Source of the DNA: Acholeplasma equifetale ATCC 29724
GTDB lineage: Bacteria; Bacillota_I; Bacilli_A; Acholeplasmatales; Acholeplasmataceae
Assembly: GCF_000687735.1 (NCBI RefSeq)
Contig: NZ_JHXL01000004.1
Location: 28,309-92,308, forward strand
DNA: 64,000 nt
Direction: 5' to 3'
This document shows, piece by piece, positions 44,611 through 53,840 of the stretch. Position 1 is the first letter of the stretch; the number at the start of each line of letters is the position of its first letter. Position numbers and translations under genes: made by a program. The notes beneath the pieces were generated by a model. It saw nothing but the letters and a program-made list of their open reading frames with translations. It had not been told where the DNA came from and did no database searches.

Positions 44611-47025
44611 TTATTTTACAACAATATTAACAATTTTATTTGCTACAACAATCATCTTAACAATTTCCATACCTTCAATATGTTTCATAACATTTGGTTG
44701 TTGTAAAGCTAAATTTTTAACTTCTTCTTCAGGTAAATTACGAGAAATAGTCATTTTTGCTCGAACTTTACCATTCACTTGAACAACAATTTCAGCTTCA
44801 TCTTCAATTAAATATTTAGGATCATATGTAGGCCATGTTGAATATATTAATTCTTCATGATGGCTTAAAATTGTTTGATTGATTTCTTCAGTGATATGTG
44901 GAGCAATTGGATTTAATAGTTTTAAAATATCTCTTGCTTGTTTTTTACCAATTTTTTGAACTTTATAAACTTCATTTACAAAAATCATCATTTGTGCAAT
45001 TGCTGTATTGAATGCTAATTTTTCATAGTCTTCAGTAACTTTTTTAACTGTTTGATGGAAGATTGTTTGAAGTTCTTTAACATCTTCATCTAAAATTTCA
45101 AATTCAAACATTCTAAAAAATCTATCTAGGAATCGTTTAGAACCGTCTAATCCTTCAGTACTCCAAGGTTTTTCTTGTTCAAGTGGTCCCATAAACATTT
45201 CATAAACTCTTAATGCGTCAGCACCATGAGATTGGAATATATCATCAGGAGATACTGTGTTTCCTCTTGATTTACTCATTTTTTGATGGTCTTCGCCTAA
45301 AATCATACCTTGGTTAACTAACTTTTGAAATGGTTCTTTAGATGAAACAATACCTAAATCGTAAAATACTTTATGCCAGAATCTAGCATATAATAAGTGA
45401 CCTACAGCATGTTCTGTACCACCAACATATAAGTCAACTGGTAAAAATTGATCTAAAACTTGTTTTGCTTCTTCGCTATCAAGTGGAATAAATCCTAAAT
45501 TTGTTTTAAGTATATACCCAATATAATACCAACTTGAACCTGCAAGTTGAGGCATTGTATTTGTATCTCTTCTTGCTTTTTTACCATTAGGTAATGTAAC
45601 TTCCAACCAATCTGTTGCATGTACTAATGGTGATTCACCTGTTCCAGATGGTTTGATGTAATTAAGTTCAGGTAATGTTAATGGTAATTCATCATCTTCT
45701 AATAAGTGTATCCCGCCATCTTCATCATAAAGTACTGGGAATGGTTCTCCCCAATAACGTTGACGGCTAAATACCCAGTCTCTTAATTTATAAGTATGAT
45801 GTTCATGACCAATATTTAATGATTCTAAATAACTAACCATTTTACGTTTAGCTTCTTCATTATATAAACCATCAAGAATACCTGAATGGTGGTGGATACC
45901 ATCACCTGTGAATGCACCTTGAGTACCACCGCTAATAACTTCAATAATCTCTAGACCATATTTTAATGCAAACTCATAATCTCTTTCATCATGAGCTGGT
46001 ACTGCCATCACTGCACCTGTACCATAATGTGGTAAAACATAGTCTGCAATCCATATTGGAATAAGTTGTTGTGTAATTGGATGTTTTGCATAACTTCCAG
46101 TAAATACACCTGTTTTAGTTTTTTCAGAAATTCGATCAAGTTCTGATTTTTGTTTTGTTTGTTCTATATATTTTTTTACATTACTTAATTCATCTTCAGA
46201 TGCAATTTCTAATACTAACGGGTGTTCAGGAGCTAATACACAGTATGTTGCACCGTAAATTGTATCAGGTCTTGTTGTAAATACTTTGAATTTATGTTCA
46301 CTTCCAGCAACTTCAAAAGTAATCATTGCACCACTTGATTTACCAATCCAGTTACGTTGCATTTCTTTAAGATTTTCTGGCCAATCAACTAATTCTAAAT
46401 CCTCTAACAAACGATCTGCATATTCAGTAATTTTAAGTACCCATTGACGCATAGGTTTTTTTACAACAGGATAATGTCCTCTTTCTGATACCATTTTTCC
46501 ATCAACAACAATAATTTCATCATTAGCAAGAACAGTACCTAGCCCTTCACACCAATTGACTTCAACTTCTTTTAGATGTGCTAAACCTTTTTCATAAAGT
46601 TTTTTGAAAATCCATTGTGTCCAACGATAATAGTCAGTATCACATGTTGCAAACTCTCTATCCCAGTCAACACCTTTACCCATTTCAATGATTTGGCGTT
46701 TGAAATTCTTAATATTTTGATATGTAAATGATTTAGGATCTTTACCTGTTTGGAGAGCATATTGTTCAGCAGGCAAACCAAAAGCATCCCATCCCATTGG
46801 ATGAAGTACATTATAACCATTCATTCTCTTATAACGAGAAATGATGTCTGTTGCAGTATATCCTTCAATATGACCAACATGTAAACCTGCTGCACTAGGA
46901 TATGGAAACATATCAAGTACATAATATTTAGGACTAAATCGATCATTTTTAGTTTTAAATGCTTTGGTTTCTAACCAATGTTTTTGCCATTTCTTCTCAA
47001 TTGTACGAAAATCATATTGAGCCAT
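44611..47025 (-). CDS. leuS: Leucyl-tRNA synthetase
   Basis: Class I synthetase that charges tRNA-Leu. The 804-residue protein has the HIGH-type motif [10 protein letters not shown], the editing domain at about 220-410, KMSKSRGN before the anticodon-binding domain, and a C-terminal domain. The ATG at 47025 follows GAGGGA at good spacing and gives the normal MAQYDF start; an in-frame ATG six codons upstream does not. No T-box precedes it, unlike pheST. Confidence 0.97.
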   Translation of the reverse strand: MAQYDFRTIEKKWQKHWLETKAFKTKNDRFSPKYYVLDMFPYPSAAGLHVGHIEGYTATDIISRYKRMNGYNVLHPMGWDAFGLPAEQYALQTGKDPKSFTYQNIKNFKRQIIEMGKGVDWDREFATCDTDYYRWTQWIFKKLYEKGLAHLKEVEVNWCEGLGTVLANDEIIVVDGKMVSERGHYPVVKKPMRQWVLKITEYADRLLEDLELVDWPENLKEMQRNWIGKSSGAMITFEVAGSEHKFKVFTTRPDTIYGATYCVLAPEHPLVLEIASEDELSNVKKYIEQTKQKSELDRISEKTKTGVFTGSYAKHPITQQLIPIWIADYVLPHYGTGAVMAVPAHDERDYEFALKYGLEIIEVISGGTQGAFTGDGIHHHSGILDGLYNEEAKRKMVSYLESLNIGHEHHTYKLRDWVFSRQRYWGEPFPVLYDEDGGIHLLEDDELPLTLPELNYIKPSGTGESPLVHATDWLEVTLPNGKKARRDTNTMPQLAGSSWYYIGYILKTNLGFIPLDSEEAKQVLDQFLPVDLYVGGTEHAVGHLLYARFWHKVFYDLGIVSSKEPFQKLVNQGMILGEDHQKMSKSRGNTVSPDDIFQSHGADALRVYEMFMGPLEQEKPWSTEGLDGSKRFLDRFFRMFEFEILDEDVKELQTIFHQTVKKVTEDYEKLAFNTAIAQMMIFVNEVYKVQKIGKKQARDILKLLNPIAPHITEEINQTILSHHEELIYSTWPTYDPKYLIEDEAEIVVQVNGKVRAKMTISRNLPEEEVKNLALQQPNVMKHIEGMEIVKMIVVANKIVNIVVK

Positions 47026-47081
47026 AAAAATCCCTCTTTTCACTGCTTCTATTATAAAAAATAATTACGTATATTTCAATC

Positions 47082-47110
47082 TTAAAAAAAATCTCCTTAA
47101 AGGAGATTTA
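47082..47110 (-). terminator. Terminator after acpP
   Basis: AAATCTCCTT and AAGGAGATTT form a tight hairpin just after the acpP stop. It lies in the leuS promoter region. Confidence 0.8.
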
Positions 47111-47347
47111 TTATTTAACAGTCTTCTCTAAGTAAGATACTAATTCTTTTACTGATTTTAATTCAGATAAGACTTCATCAGATACTTCAATATCAAATTC
47201 TTCTTCAACTCTCATCATAAGTTGAACTGCATCAATTGAATCCGCTCCTAGGTCTTCAATTAATCTTGAATCTAATTGAATTTTGCTTTCATCAATTGAT
47301 AATTCTTCTGCAATGATATTTTTCACTTTATCAAATAGTGCTGACAT
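47111..47347 (-). CDS. acpP: Acyl carrier protein
   Basis: A 78-residue acidic helical protein with the phosphopantetheine site in LGADSIDAVQLMMRVEEEF (Ser in DSI). It carries acyl chains in fatty acid and phospholipid synthesis. The usual motif is DSLD; DSID occurs in other ACPs. It is monocistronic with its own terminator, not in a fab operon. With fakA it suggests use of acyl-ACP chemistry, perhaps for imported fatty acids. Confidence 0.95.
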   Translation of the reverse strand: MSALFDKVKNIIAEELSIDESKIQLDSRLIEDLGADSIDAVQLMMRVEEEFDIEVSDEVLSELKSVKELVSYLEKTVK

Positions 47348-47524
47348 AAATTGCCTCCTAAAGTATATATTTGAAACTTCGTATTCTTTATTATATCACA
47401 AGATGTTTTTATTGTATCAATGATGTTTTATTCTATGTATAAGATATATCTTTAAAATCATTGTTTATAGGTATAAAATATCTTTTTACATGTTATAATG
47501 TTTGATAGAAAGTTGAGGTTGGCT

Positions 47525-48448
47525 ATGAAATTCTTAGTTGGAACTTATACAAAAAAAGATTCTGAAGGTATTTATTTAGTTGAAGATGATAAAGTCACAT
47601 TATATCAACGTTTATTTAACCCTACATATATTACTGTGCAAGAAGGTTATTTATTTACGCTTGCTCGTGGTGGTATTGAAATTTATCAAGATTCAAATTT
47701 AATTTATGAAGACCATAGCGAAGCACATTCTCCTACACATATTTTTTTCGAACCAACACTTCAAATGATATTTACAGCAAATTATCATGTTGGTCAGATT
47801 TCAACATATAAATTTGAAGGTACATTAACTAAAAAAGTTCAAACAATAATTTATCCTACTGGTTCACATCCACATCAATGTGTATATGATGCAAATCTTC
47901 AATTATTATTAATTCCTGACTTAGGATTAGATACAATCTTCACATATAAAATTGATGAAAACTTAAAACTTCAATCTTATAAAGACTTAACACTTCATAA
48001 AGGTGTAGGTCCAAGACATTTAATTGTATCTGATAAAGGTAATGTGTATTGCTTAACTGAACATTCACATGAAATCTATTTTTACAATAAAGATTTGGAA
48101 TTTGTTAAAAAGTATCAAACCGTTGATAGACAAACTGCTGGTATTGCATCTGCTGCTATCCGTATGACACGCGATCAAAAACATTTATATATTTCAAATC
48201 GTGGATATGATTCTATTACACATTTTTTAATTAATGAGGATGGTACACTTAAACAAAAACGTATTTATCCTTCACAAGGTAAACATCCAAGAGATTTTAA
48301 TATATCTTTAGATGAAAGTCATATTGTTGTTGGAAATATGCATTCTAATAATGTTGCAATATTTTCTCGTGATGAAACAACTGGAGATTTAAAATTCATC
48401 AAAACATTACCTGTTCCAGAACCATCTTGTATTATATTTATTTCATAA
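47525..48448 (+). CDS. Lactonase-type beta-propeller protein (YkgB/6-phosphogluconolactonase family)
   Basis: A 307-residue seven-bladed propeller of the lactonase family (PF10282): MKFLVGTYTKKDSEGIYL, GSHPHQCVYD, LIPDLGLDTIFTY, KGVGPRHL and KHPRDFNISLD are typical. Relatives hydrolyse 6-phosphogluconolactone in the pentose phosphate pathway, which also uses the rpe product. The ATG at 47525 has GAGG about eight bases upstream; a start nine codons earlier lacks one. It is transcribed alone. Confidence 0.85.
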   Translation: MKFLVGTYTKKDSEGIYLVEDDKVTLYQRLFNPTYITVQEGYLFTLARGGIEIYQDSNLIYEDHSEAHSPTHIFFEPTLQMIFTANYHVGQISTYKFEGTLTKKVQTIIYPTGSHPHQCVYDANLQLLLIPDLGLDTIFTYKIDENLKLQSYKDLTLHKGVGPRHLIVSDKGNVYCLTEHSHEIYFYNKDLEFVKKYQTVDRQTAGIASAAIRMTRDQKHLYISNRGYDSITHFLINEDGTLKQKRIYPSQGKHPRDFNISLDESHIVVGNMHSNNVAIFSRDETTGDLKFIKTLPVPEPSCIIFIS

Positions 48449-48452
48449 ATAT

Positions 48453-48480
48453 AAATAAAGGCCAATTTTGGCCTTTATTT
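48453..48480. terminator. Bidirectional terminator between the beta-propeller and FMN reductase genes
   Basis: AAATAAAGGCC (48453-48463) pairs with GGCCTTTATTT (48470-48480) and serves both convergent genes. Confidence 0.88.
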
Positions 48481-48481
48481 T

Positions 48482-49057
48482 TTAAATTTTATGTTCTCTA
48501 ACTAATTTTAAAGCTTTAGTCCAATTTGTTAATTGATTCATTAAAGTTTCTATTTCTACTAAATGATATGCACCTGGTGTAAATTCTTGATTTGGTGTCC
48601 CAAAATCTTTGTAGTCAACATTAAATGATATGTTTAATTGTTGTTGTACTAATGCGATTTGTTGATATGCTAATTCAGCTCTAAAACCAACGATTGCTCT
48701 TGCAGCACCTAAAAATCCATATCCTACAAAAGCTAAAGCTTTATTAGCTACTTCTGGTTTTAATAATTGAAATGCATTTGTTAAACTGCCTGGAACAACA
48801 TGATTATATTCAGGTGTCACTAACACATAACCATCTAAATTACTCATTGTTTCTTGCCAACGCTTTAAATCATTTAATTGTGTCTCGCTTGGATTTAAAC
48901 CTATTAAAGGTAAATCAAATGATTTTAAATCTACTAATTCTAATGTAACATCTGAAGCCTTAATTTTATTTGCTTCATTTAAGAACCATTTTGCAACAGT
49001 TTCTCCTTGTCTGCCATCACGGATTGATCCTATGATAACACCTATTTTTACTGACAT
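48482..49057 (-). CDS. NADPH-dependent FMN reductase family protein
   Basis: A flavodoxin-fold reductase of 191 residues. GSIRDGRQGETVAKWF forms the FMN phosphate loop and YVLVTPEYNHVVPGSLTNA the flavin-contacting motif of the SsuE/azoreductase-like family. It probably transfers electrons from NAD(P)H to FMN, quinones or azo compounds. It is transcribed alone, between two terminators. Confidence 0.88.
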   Translation of the reverse strand: MSVKIGVIIGSIRDGRQGETVAKWFLNEANKIKASDVTLELVDLKSFDLPLIGLNPSETQLNDLKRWQETMSNLDGYVLVTPEYNHVVPGSLTNAFQLLKPEVANKALAFVGYGFLGAARAIVGFRAELAYQQIALVQQQLNISFNVDYKDFGTPNQEFTPGAYHLVEIETLMNQLTNWTKALKLVREHKI

Positions 49058-49134
49058 ATGTCACCCTCCTATAAAATACTAACACTATGATATTACGAAT
49101 TCGAAATATTTTCAAATGAATTGCTTATAAAGAC

Positions 49135-49161
49135 AAAACCCACGTGTTTTCGTGGGTTTTT
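49135..49161 (-). terminator. Terminator after the M29 aminopeptidase gene
   Basis: AAAACCCACG (49135-49144) pairs with CGTGGGTTTT (49151-49160). Confidence 0.88.
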
Positions 49162-49165
49162 CTCA

Positions 49166-50401
49166 TTAAATAACAAAATTTCCGTTTTCAAACACTAAGA
49201 TTTCTTTACCATCTTGTGTTAAACCAACAATCTTCATATCACTTGAACCAAACATAAAATCGCAGTGAACTAATGAATTGTTGTATCCTTTTTTCTCTAA
49301 TTCTTGGATATCTGCTGTTAATCCACCTTTAATATTCATTGGATATGCTCTACCTAATGCCATATGACAACTTGCATTTTCATCATATAAAGTGTTTAAG
49401 AATAAAATATCCATATTAGATATTGGTGAGTCGTGAGATATTAATGCAATTTCTCCAATATAACGAGCATTTTCATCCATATTTAGAATACCTTCTAATG
49501 CTTCTTTATCAATTCTTGCATCAAAATCTACTACTTTACCATCTTTAAATTCTAACCAGAAATCTTCAATAATTCTTCCTTGGTTATTGAGTGGTTTAGT
49601 TGCAACAACCTTACCTTGTGTACCCCATTTATATGGCATTGTAAATGCTTCTTCAGTTGGCATATTTGGGTTGAATACAACACCATTTACTGCAACTTCG
49701 GCACCACCTGCCCAAATGTGGTCTTCAATTAACTCAACGGTTAAATCTGTTCCTATACTATTATTAAACTTTAATGCTTTAAAGTTAAAATCATTTAATT
49801 TCTTTGTAATAGTTTTTAAATATTGATTGTGGTTTTTCCAAGTTTCAACTGGATCATTTTCTAAATCAACACGGCATGCTTTAAAGATTGCATCCCATAA
49901 TTTTTCCGTTGCTTCCTTAACATCCATGGTTGGGAATAATTTAGCTGCCCATTTTTCGTTAGCTGCCGCAACTAAAGTCCATTGTGTTTTATTGCCCATT
50001 GTATGTTCTCTAAAAAATTGTAGTGCTTTTTGAGAGGCATATGTTACTTCTTGAAGTTTCTTACCATCAACACCACTTAATACATTTGGGATTGGTGAAA
50101 GAATTGAAATGAAACATGCACCTTGATCAACAAAGTATTGATATTGATCAATTGAATATTGAGGCACTTCTTTTAAATTTTCTATATCTGCATAGTCATA
50201 TCCATATCTTGAGATATATTCATCATTCCAAATTAAATGAACTCTTTTAGCACCTGCTAAATAAGCTTCTTTTGCTACTGCTCTTGTTAATTCAACAGCA
50301 TCTGTTGTTGTACGAATAACAACTAATTGTCCTTTTTGAACATTAGCACCAGTACGGACTGCTAATCTTGCGTATTTTTCAATTAATATTTGATTTGGCA
50401 T
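49166..50401 (-). CDS. M29-family metalloaminopeptidase (AmpS/PepS)
   Basis: A 411-residue cytoplasmic aminopeptidase of family M29, which needs two divalent metal ions. Start and core features fit: IEKYARLAVRTGANVQKGQL, AGGAEVAVNGVVFNPNMPTEEAFTMP, and the C-terminal HCDFMFGSSDM. It would trim imported peptides to amino acids. It starts one base after the dnaE stop, so the two are co-transcribed. Confidence 0.93.
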   Translation of the reverse strand: MPNQILIEKYARLAVRTGANVQKGQLVVIRTTTDAVELTRAVAKEAYLAGAKRVHLIWNDEYISRYGYDYADIENLKEVPQYSIDQYQYFVDQGACFISILSPIPNVLSGVDGKKLQEVTYASQKALQFFREHTMGNKTQWTLVAAANEKWAAKLFPTMDVKEATEKLWDAIFKACRVDLENDPVETWKNHNQYLKTITKKLNDFNFKALKFNNSIGTDLTVELIEDHIWAGGAEVAVNGVVFNPNMPTEEAFTMPYKWGTQGKVVATKPLNNQGRIIEDFWLEFKDGKVVDFDARIDKEALEGILNMDENARYIGEIALISHDSPISNMDILFLNTLYDENASCHMALGRAYPMNIKGGLTADIQELEKKGYNNSLVHCDFMFGSSDMKIVGLTQDGKEILVFENGNFVI

Positions 50402-50402
50402 T

Positions 50403-53300
50403 TTATAATTCCTTCACTTTCTCTAATTTGTCTATGATATATTTACCATCTTTTTTCATTGCATTTATTATAATATATTTTTCATCTAATAGATGGCGGT
50501 ATGTATTAAAAATATTTGGGAATATCACACCATCTAACATAATGTTTGAATATCCTATTGTAAGGAATGCCATTGGCTCTCCATTTTTTGTTCGAATTTC
50601 TTTAACTCTAATAATTTCACCGATAAATCGACATTTATATGTATTAGGATCGAATGGTTTAACTTGATTTAATTTTTCTAGACGTTTAATATAATTCTCC
50701 GGTTGATAAAGTATATTAAAGCCTAATGATTCTTTTTCAAATAAAGTTAATTCATCAAATGAATATTCCTCTTTTTTAATCATAACAAAATCATCTAAAA
50801 AATCTTTAAATCCTAATTGATCAACATGACTATTTTCAATCATTGTATGATGATTAACACCAAAACTATCTAAAGCACCACTATGAATAAGATATATGAT
50901 TTGTTTTTGATTAAGTATGCCTTTCATTCTTGAAATAAAGTTTTCAAAATTTATAAATCGTGCTTTATTTCTTTCATTAATAATAGAAAGAGCGGTTTGA
51001 TAACCAATTCCTTTGATTGATGAGAGTGGCATTAATATGCCATTCTTATGACTTAAAAACTCAGTTGTACTTTCGTGAATACTTGGTGGTAGTAACTCAA
51101 TTTGATGTTCTTCAATTTCTTGTTTATAGAGTATTATTTGTTCTTGATTAGATTGGACATGTGTCATTAATACGCTCATAAATGATTTAAAGTAGTGTGC
51201 TTTTAAGTAAGCCATTTGATAAGCTAATAAAGCATATGCAACACTATGACTTCGATTAAAACCATAATCACTAAACTCAAATATATACGAGAATATTTTT
51301 TTCGCTAACTTTTCATCTTTGCCATTTTTTATAGCTTTTTCAATAAATCGATTTTCTTCTTTTTCTAAAGTTTCTTTATCTTTTTTTGCAATTGCACGAC
51401 GTAATAAATCTGCATCTGCTAGGGTGTATCCGGCAAATGTTTGTGCAATCTTCATAATTTGTTCTTGGTATACAATAATCCCAAATGTCGGCTTTAAAAT
51501 ATCATCGATGGATGGATCAACTAATGAATATGATTCTCCATTCATACGTTTAATATATGTATCGATAAATTGCATTGGTCCCGGACGATATAATGCTAGT
51601 AATGCGACAATATCCTCAAAATTTCTAGGTTTCATCTTAGATATTACTTGTCGCATCCCTATAGATTCTAATTGAAAAATACCGGTTGTATCACCTTTTT
51701 GAATCATTTCAAAAGTTTTTTTATCATTTAATGGAATTTCTGAAAGTCTAAATTTTAAATCTTCAATTTTGTATAAATCATCAATAATCGTTAAGTTTCT
51801 TAATCCTAAAAAGTCAATTTTTAAAAATCCTAACGCTTCTAAATCAGAGGCTTCAAATTGGGATTGATACATTTGATGCGGGCCAAGCTGTAAAGGTATT
51901 GTTTCTAATAAATTTTCCTCGGCAAGTATAATTCCTGCAGCATGAGTTCCTGTTTGTCTTGGTAAACCCTCAATCGTTTTAGCTAGCTCAACAACTTTAG
52001 ATGCTTCATAATCTGTTTCATCTAAAATGTTTTTTTCAATTGCTTTTATAATCGCTGTTGCTCTTTGATTACTTAATCCTAGTACTCTTGAAATATCACG
52101 TAAACTTGATCGTTCTTGTAACGTTTGAAATGTTGTAATTGTAATTACATGTTCTTTTCCATATTTTTTTACAACATATTCAATAACTTTGTCTCTATCT
52201 CTGTCCGCAAAATCTAAGTCTATATCAGGCATTGTACGTCGTTCGATATTTAAAAATCTTTCAAAAAGTAAATCATATTCAATAGGATCAACATCAGTAA
52301 TTCCTAATACATACGCAACTAAACTTCCTGCTGCACTTCCACGACCAGGCCCAACTAAAATACCATTTGTCTTTGCAAATAATACAAAATCATAAACAAT
52401 TAAAAAATAATCAGCATATCCCATTTCATGAATGACGTTTAATTCATGATTAAGTCTATCTAAATAGATTTTATGATTACGTTTTTTACTTTTTAATCTT
52501 TTTTCTAAACCTTTATGAGCCAATAATTTTAAATAATCAAATGAAGGTAAATTATCTTTTGTTGGATATTTTGGTAATTTATGTTTATTTTCAATAAATG
52601 AATATTTCCCTTCAATTATTTTAAAATTATTCATATTAAATTTATTGTTAAATGGCTTTATAAAAGCATCAAAATCAAGCCACTCTAAATCAATATTATC
52701 ATCAATTATAGCATTTGATATTTTTCTTAACAACAAATAACTTTCTTTTTCTTTTTGATTAAGATAAGCCATTTTTTTAAACGGTATCCAATTTAATTGA
52801 TACGTTTTCAATATGCTTTTCCATAAAGGATGTTCTAAACTTAAATCATCTATTCCTAAGATGAGTTGTTTTGTATGTTGAATTATATTTTTAAGTAAAT
52901 CTGATTCATCTAAATTTAGATTAAAAAAGATTTTTTGATTTGTTGGTAACAGAAGATTTAATTTTTTTGAGTGTGTAAGTAAATCCTCAAATTCAAATTT
53001 TGGTGTTGTTTCAACAAAAGTTGAAAGACGCATAAGTTCTTTTAACTCATCATCGTTTTTAGCATAAAAAACCAAGCATAGTTTTTCATTGTTGTAGTTT
53101 GCTTCAACTTCTAAACCTAATGTGATAGATATTTGATGGTTTTTAGCTTCTTTAAGAACTTTAAACATCCCACTTAAGTTTTTATCTGCAATAAATAAGG
53201 TATCATAACCTTTGTTTTTTGCATGCTTAAATATCTTAGATAAACTTAAGGTACTTTGTTGCATTGAGTATTCAGTTTGAAGATAAACTGATGGTTTCAT
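50403..53300 (-). CDS. dnaE: DNA polymerase III alpha subunit DnaE
   Basis: The second C-family polymerase, which in Gram-positive bacteria extends primers before PolC takes over. At 965 residues it is short (about 1100 is usual). The polymerase core is intact: GPGRGSAAGSLVAYVLGITD, PDIDLDFADRDRD, the finger region and a C-terminal OB-like part. The N-terminal PHP domain has lost its metal ligands: VYLQTEYSM replaces HxHxxYS and ADKNLSG replaces TDHGN. The ATG at 53300 has AGGTGA six bases upstream; a GTG three codons earlier is less likely. Confidence 0.95.
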   Translation of the reverse strand: MKPSVYLQTEYSMQQSTLSLSKIFKHAKNKGYDTLFIADKNLSGMFKVLKEAKNHQISITLGLEVEANYNNEKLCLVFYAKNDDELKELMRLSTFVETTPKFEFEDLLTHSKKLNLLLPTNQKIFFNLNLDESDLLKNIIQHTKQLILGIDDLSLEHPLWKSILKTYQLNWIPFKKMAYLNQKEKESYLLLRKISNAIIDDNIDLEWLDFDAFIKPFNNKFNMNNFKIIEGKYSFIENKHKLPKYPTKDNLPSFDYLKLLAHKGLEKRLKSKKRNHKIYLDRLNHELNVIHEMGYADYFLIVYDFVLFAKTNGILVGPGRGSAAGSLVAYVLGITDVDPIEYDLLFERFLNIERRTMPDIDLDFADRDRDKVIEYVVKKYGKEHVITITTFQTLQERSSLRDISRVLGLSNQRATAIIKAIEKNILDETDYEASKVVELAKTIEGLPRQTGTHAAGIILAEENLLETIPLQLGPHQMYQSQFEASDLEALGFLKIDFLGLRNLTIIDDLYKIEDLKFRLSEIPLNDKKTFEMIQKGDTTGIFQLESIGMRQVISKMKPRNFEDIVALLALYRPGPMQFIDTYIKRMNGESYSLVDPSIDDILKPTFGIIVYQEQIMKIAQTFAGYTLADADLLRRAIAKKDKETLEKEENRFIEKAIKNGKDEKLAKKIFSYIFEFSDYGFNRSHSVAYALLAYQMAYLKAHYFKSFMSVLMTHVQSNQEQIILYKQEIEEHQIELLPPSIHESTTEFLSHKNGILMPLSSIKGIGYQTALSIINERNKARFINFENFISRMKGILNQKQIIYLIHSGALDSFGVNHHTMIENSHVDQLGFKDFLDDFVMIKKEEYSFDELTLFEKESLGFNILYQPENYIKRLEKLNQVKPFDPNTYKCRFIGEIIRVKEIRTKNGEPMAFLTIGYSNIMLDGVIFPNIFNTYRHLLDEKYIIINAMKKDGKYIIDKLEKVKEL

Positions 53301-53334
53301 CTTTATCACCTTATACTTATTATACCGAAGATAA

Positions 53335-53360
53335 TAAAAAAGGATTAAAATAATCCTTAT
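53335..53360 (-). terminator. Terminator after the flavodoxin gene
   Basis: AAGGATT (53340-53346) pairs with AATCCTT (53352-53358), followed by six T on the minus strand. It overlaps the flavodoxin stop. Confidence 0.8.
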
Positions 53361-53788
53361 TTATTAAATGTTGCAAATCTTTTTCCAAATTCTTTACAGT
53401 CTTCAGCTTCTTTTCTTGAAGGCGTTGAATTGATTCTTAGTCCTTCTTCAAAAAGGTTAAGACCTAAATCGCGAACACGTTCATGCCATGCATCCATCCA
53501 TTCACCTTCACCCCAGCCATAAGAACCAAATAATGCTATAAGCTTATCACCTAAAAACGGCTCAACTTCTTCATACCAAGGTAAAAATTCTTCCGGTTCT
53601 AATTCTTCTATACCCATAGATGGACATCCAAATGCAATACGGTCATATTCTAATGCTTCCATAGGCGTAATTTCATCAATTGTTTTAAGATCTGCTTCTT
53701 CACCGGTTTCAATAATACCTTCATGAATTTTTTGTGCCATAATTTCAGTATTACCTGTACCTGTCCAATATACAACGAGAATTGCCAT
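53357..53788 (-). CDS. Short-chain flavodoxin
   Basis: A 143-residue FMN electron carrier. The phosphate loop WTGTGNTEIMAQ, the 50s loop GCPSMGIEELEP and FGSYGWGEGEWMD fit flavodoxins. It could supply electrons to radical SAM enzymes such as RlmN and YtqA in this window; that link is inference. Confidence 0.93.
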   Translation of the reverse strand: MAILVVYWTGTGNTEIMAQKIHEGIIETGEEADLKTIDEITPMEALEYDRIAFGCPSMGIEELEPEEFLPWYEEVEPFLGDKLIALFGSYGWGEGEWMDAWHERVRDLGLNLFEEGLRINSTPSRKEAEDCKEFGKRFATFNK

Positions 53789-53840
53789 ATCGATTCCTCA
53801 TTTACTTTGATTTTACTTTATTTATTATACTAGATTTATA

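Noticed and set aside
44611..47110. T-box leader for leuS
   Set aside because: The gap upstream of leuS is only about 85 bases and holds just the acpP terminator.
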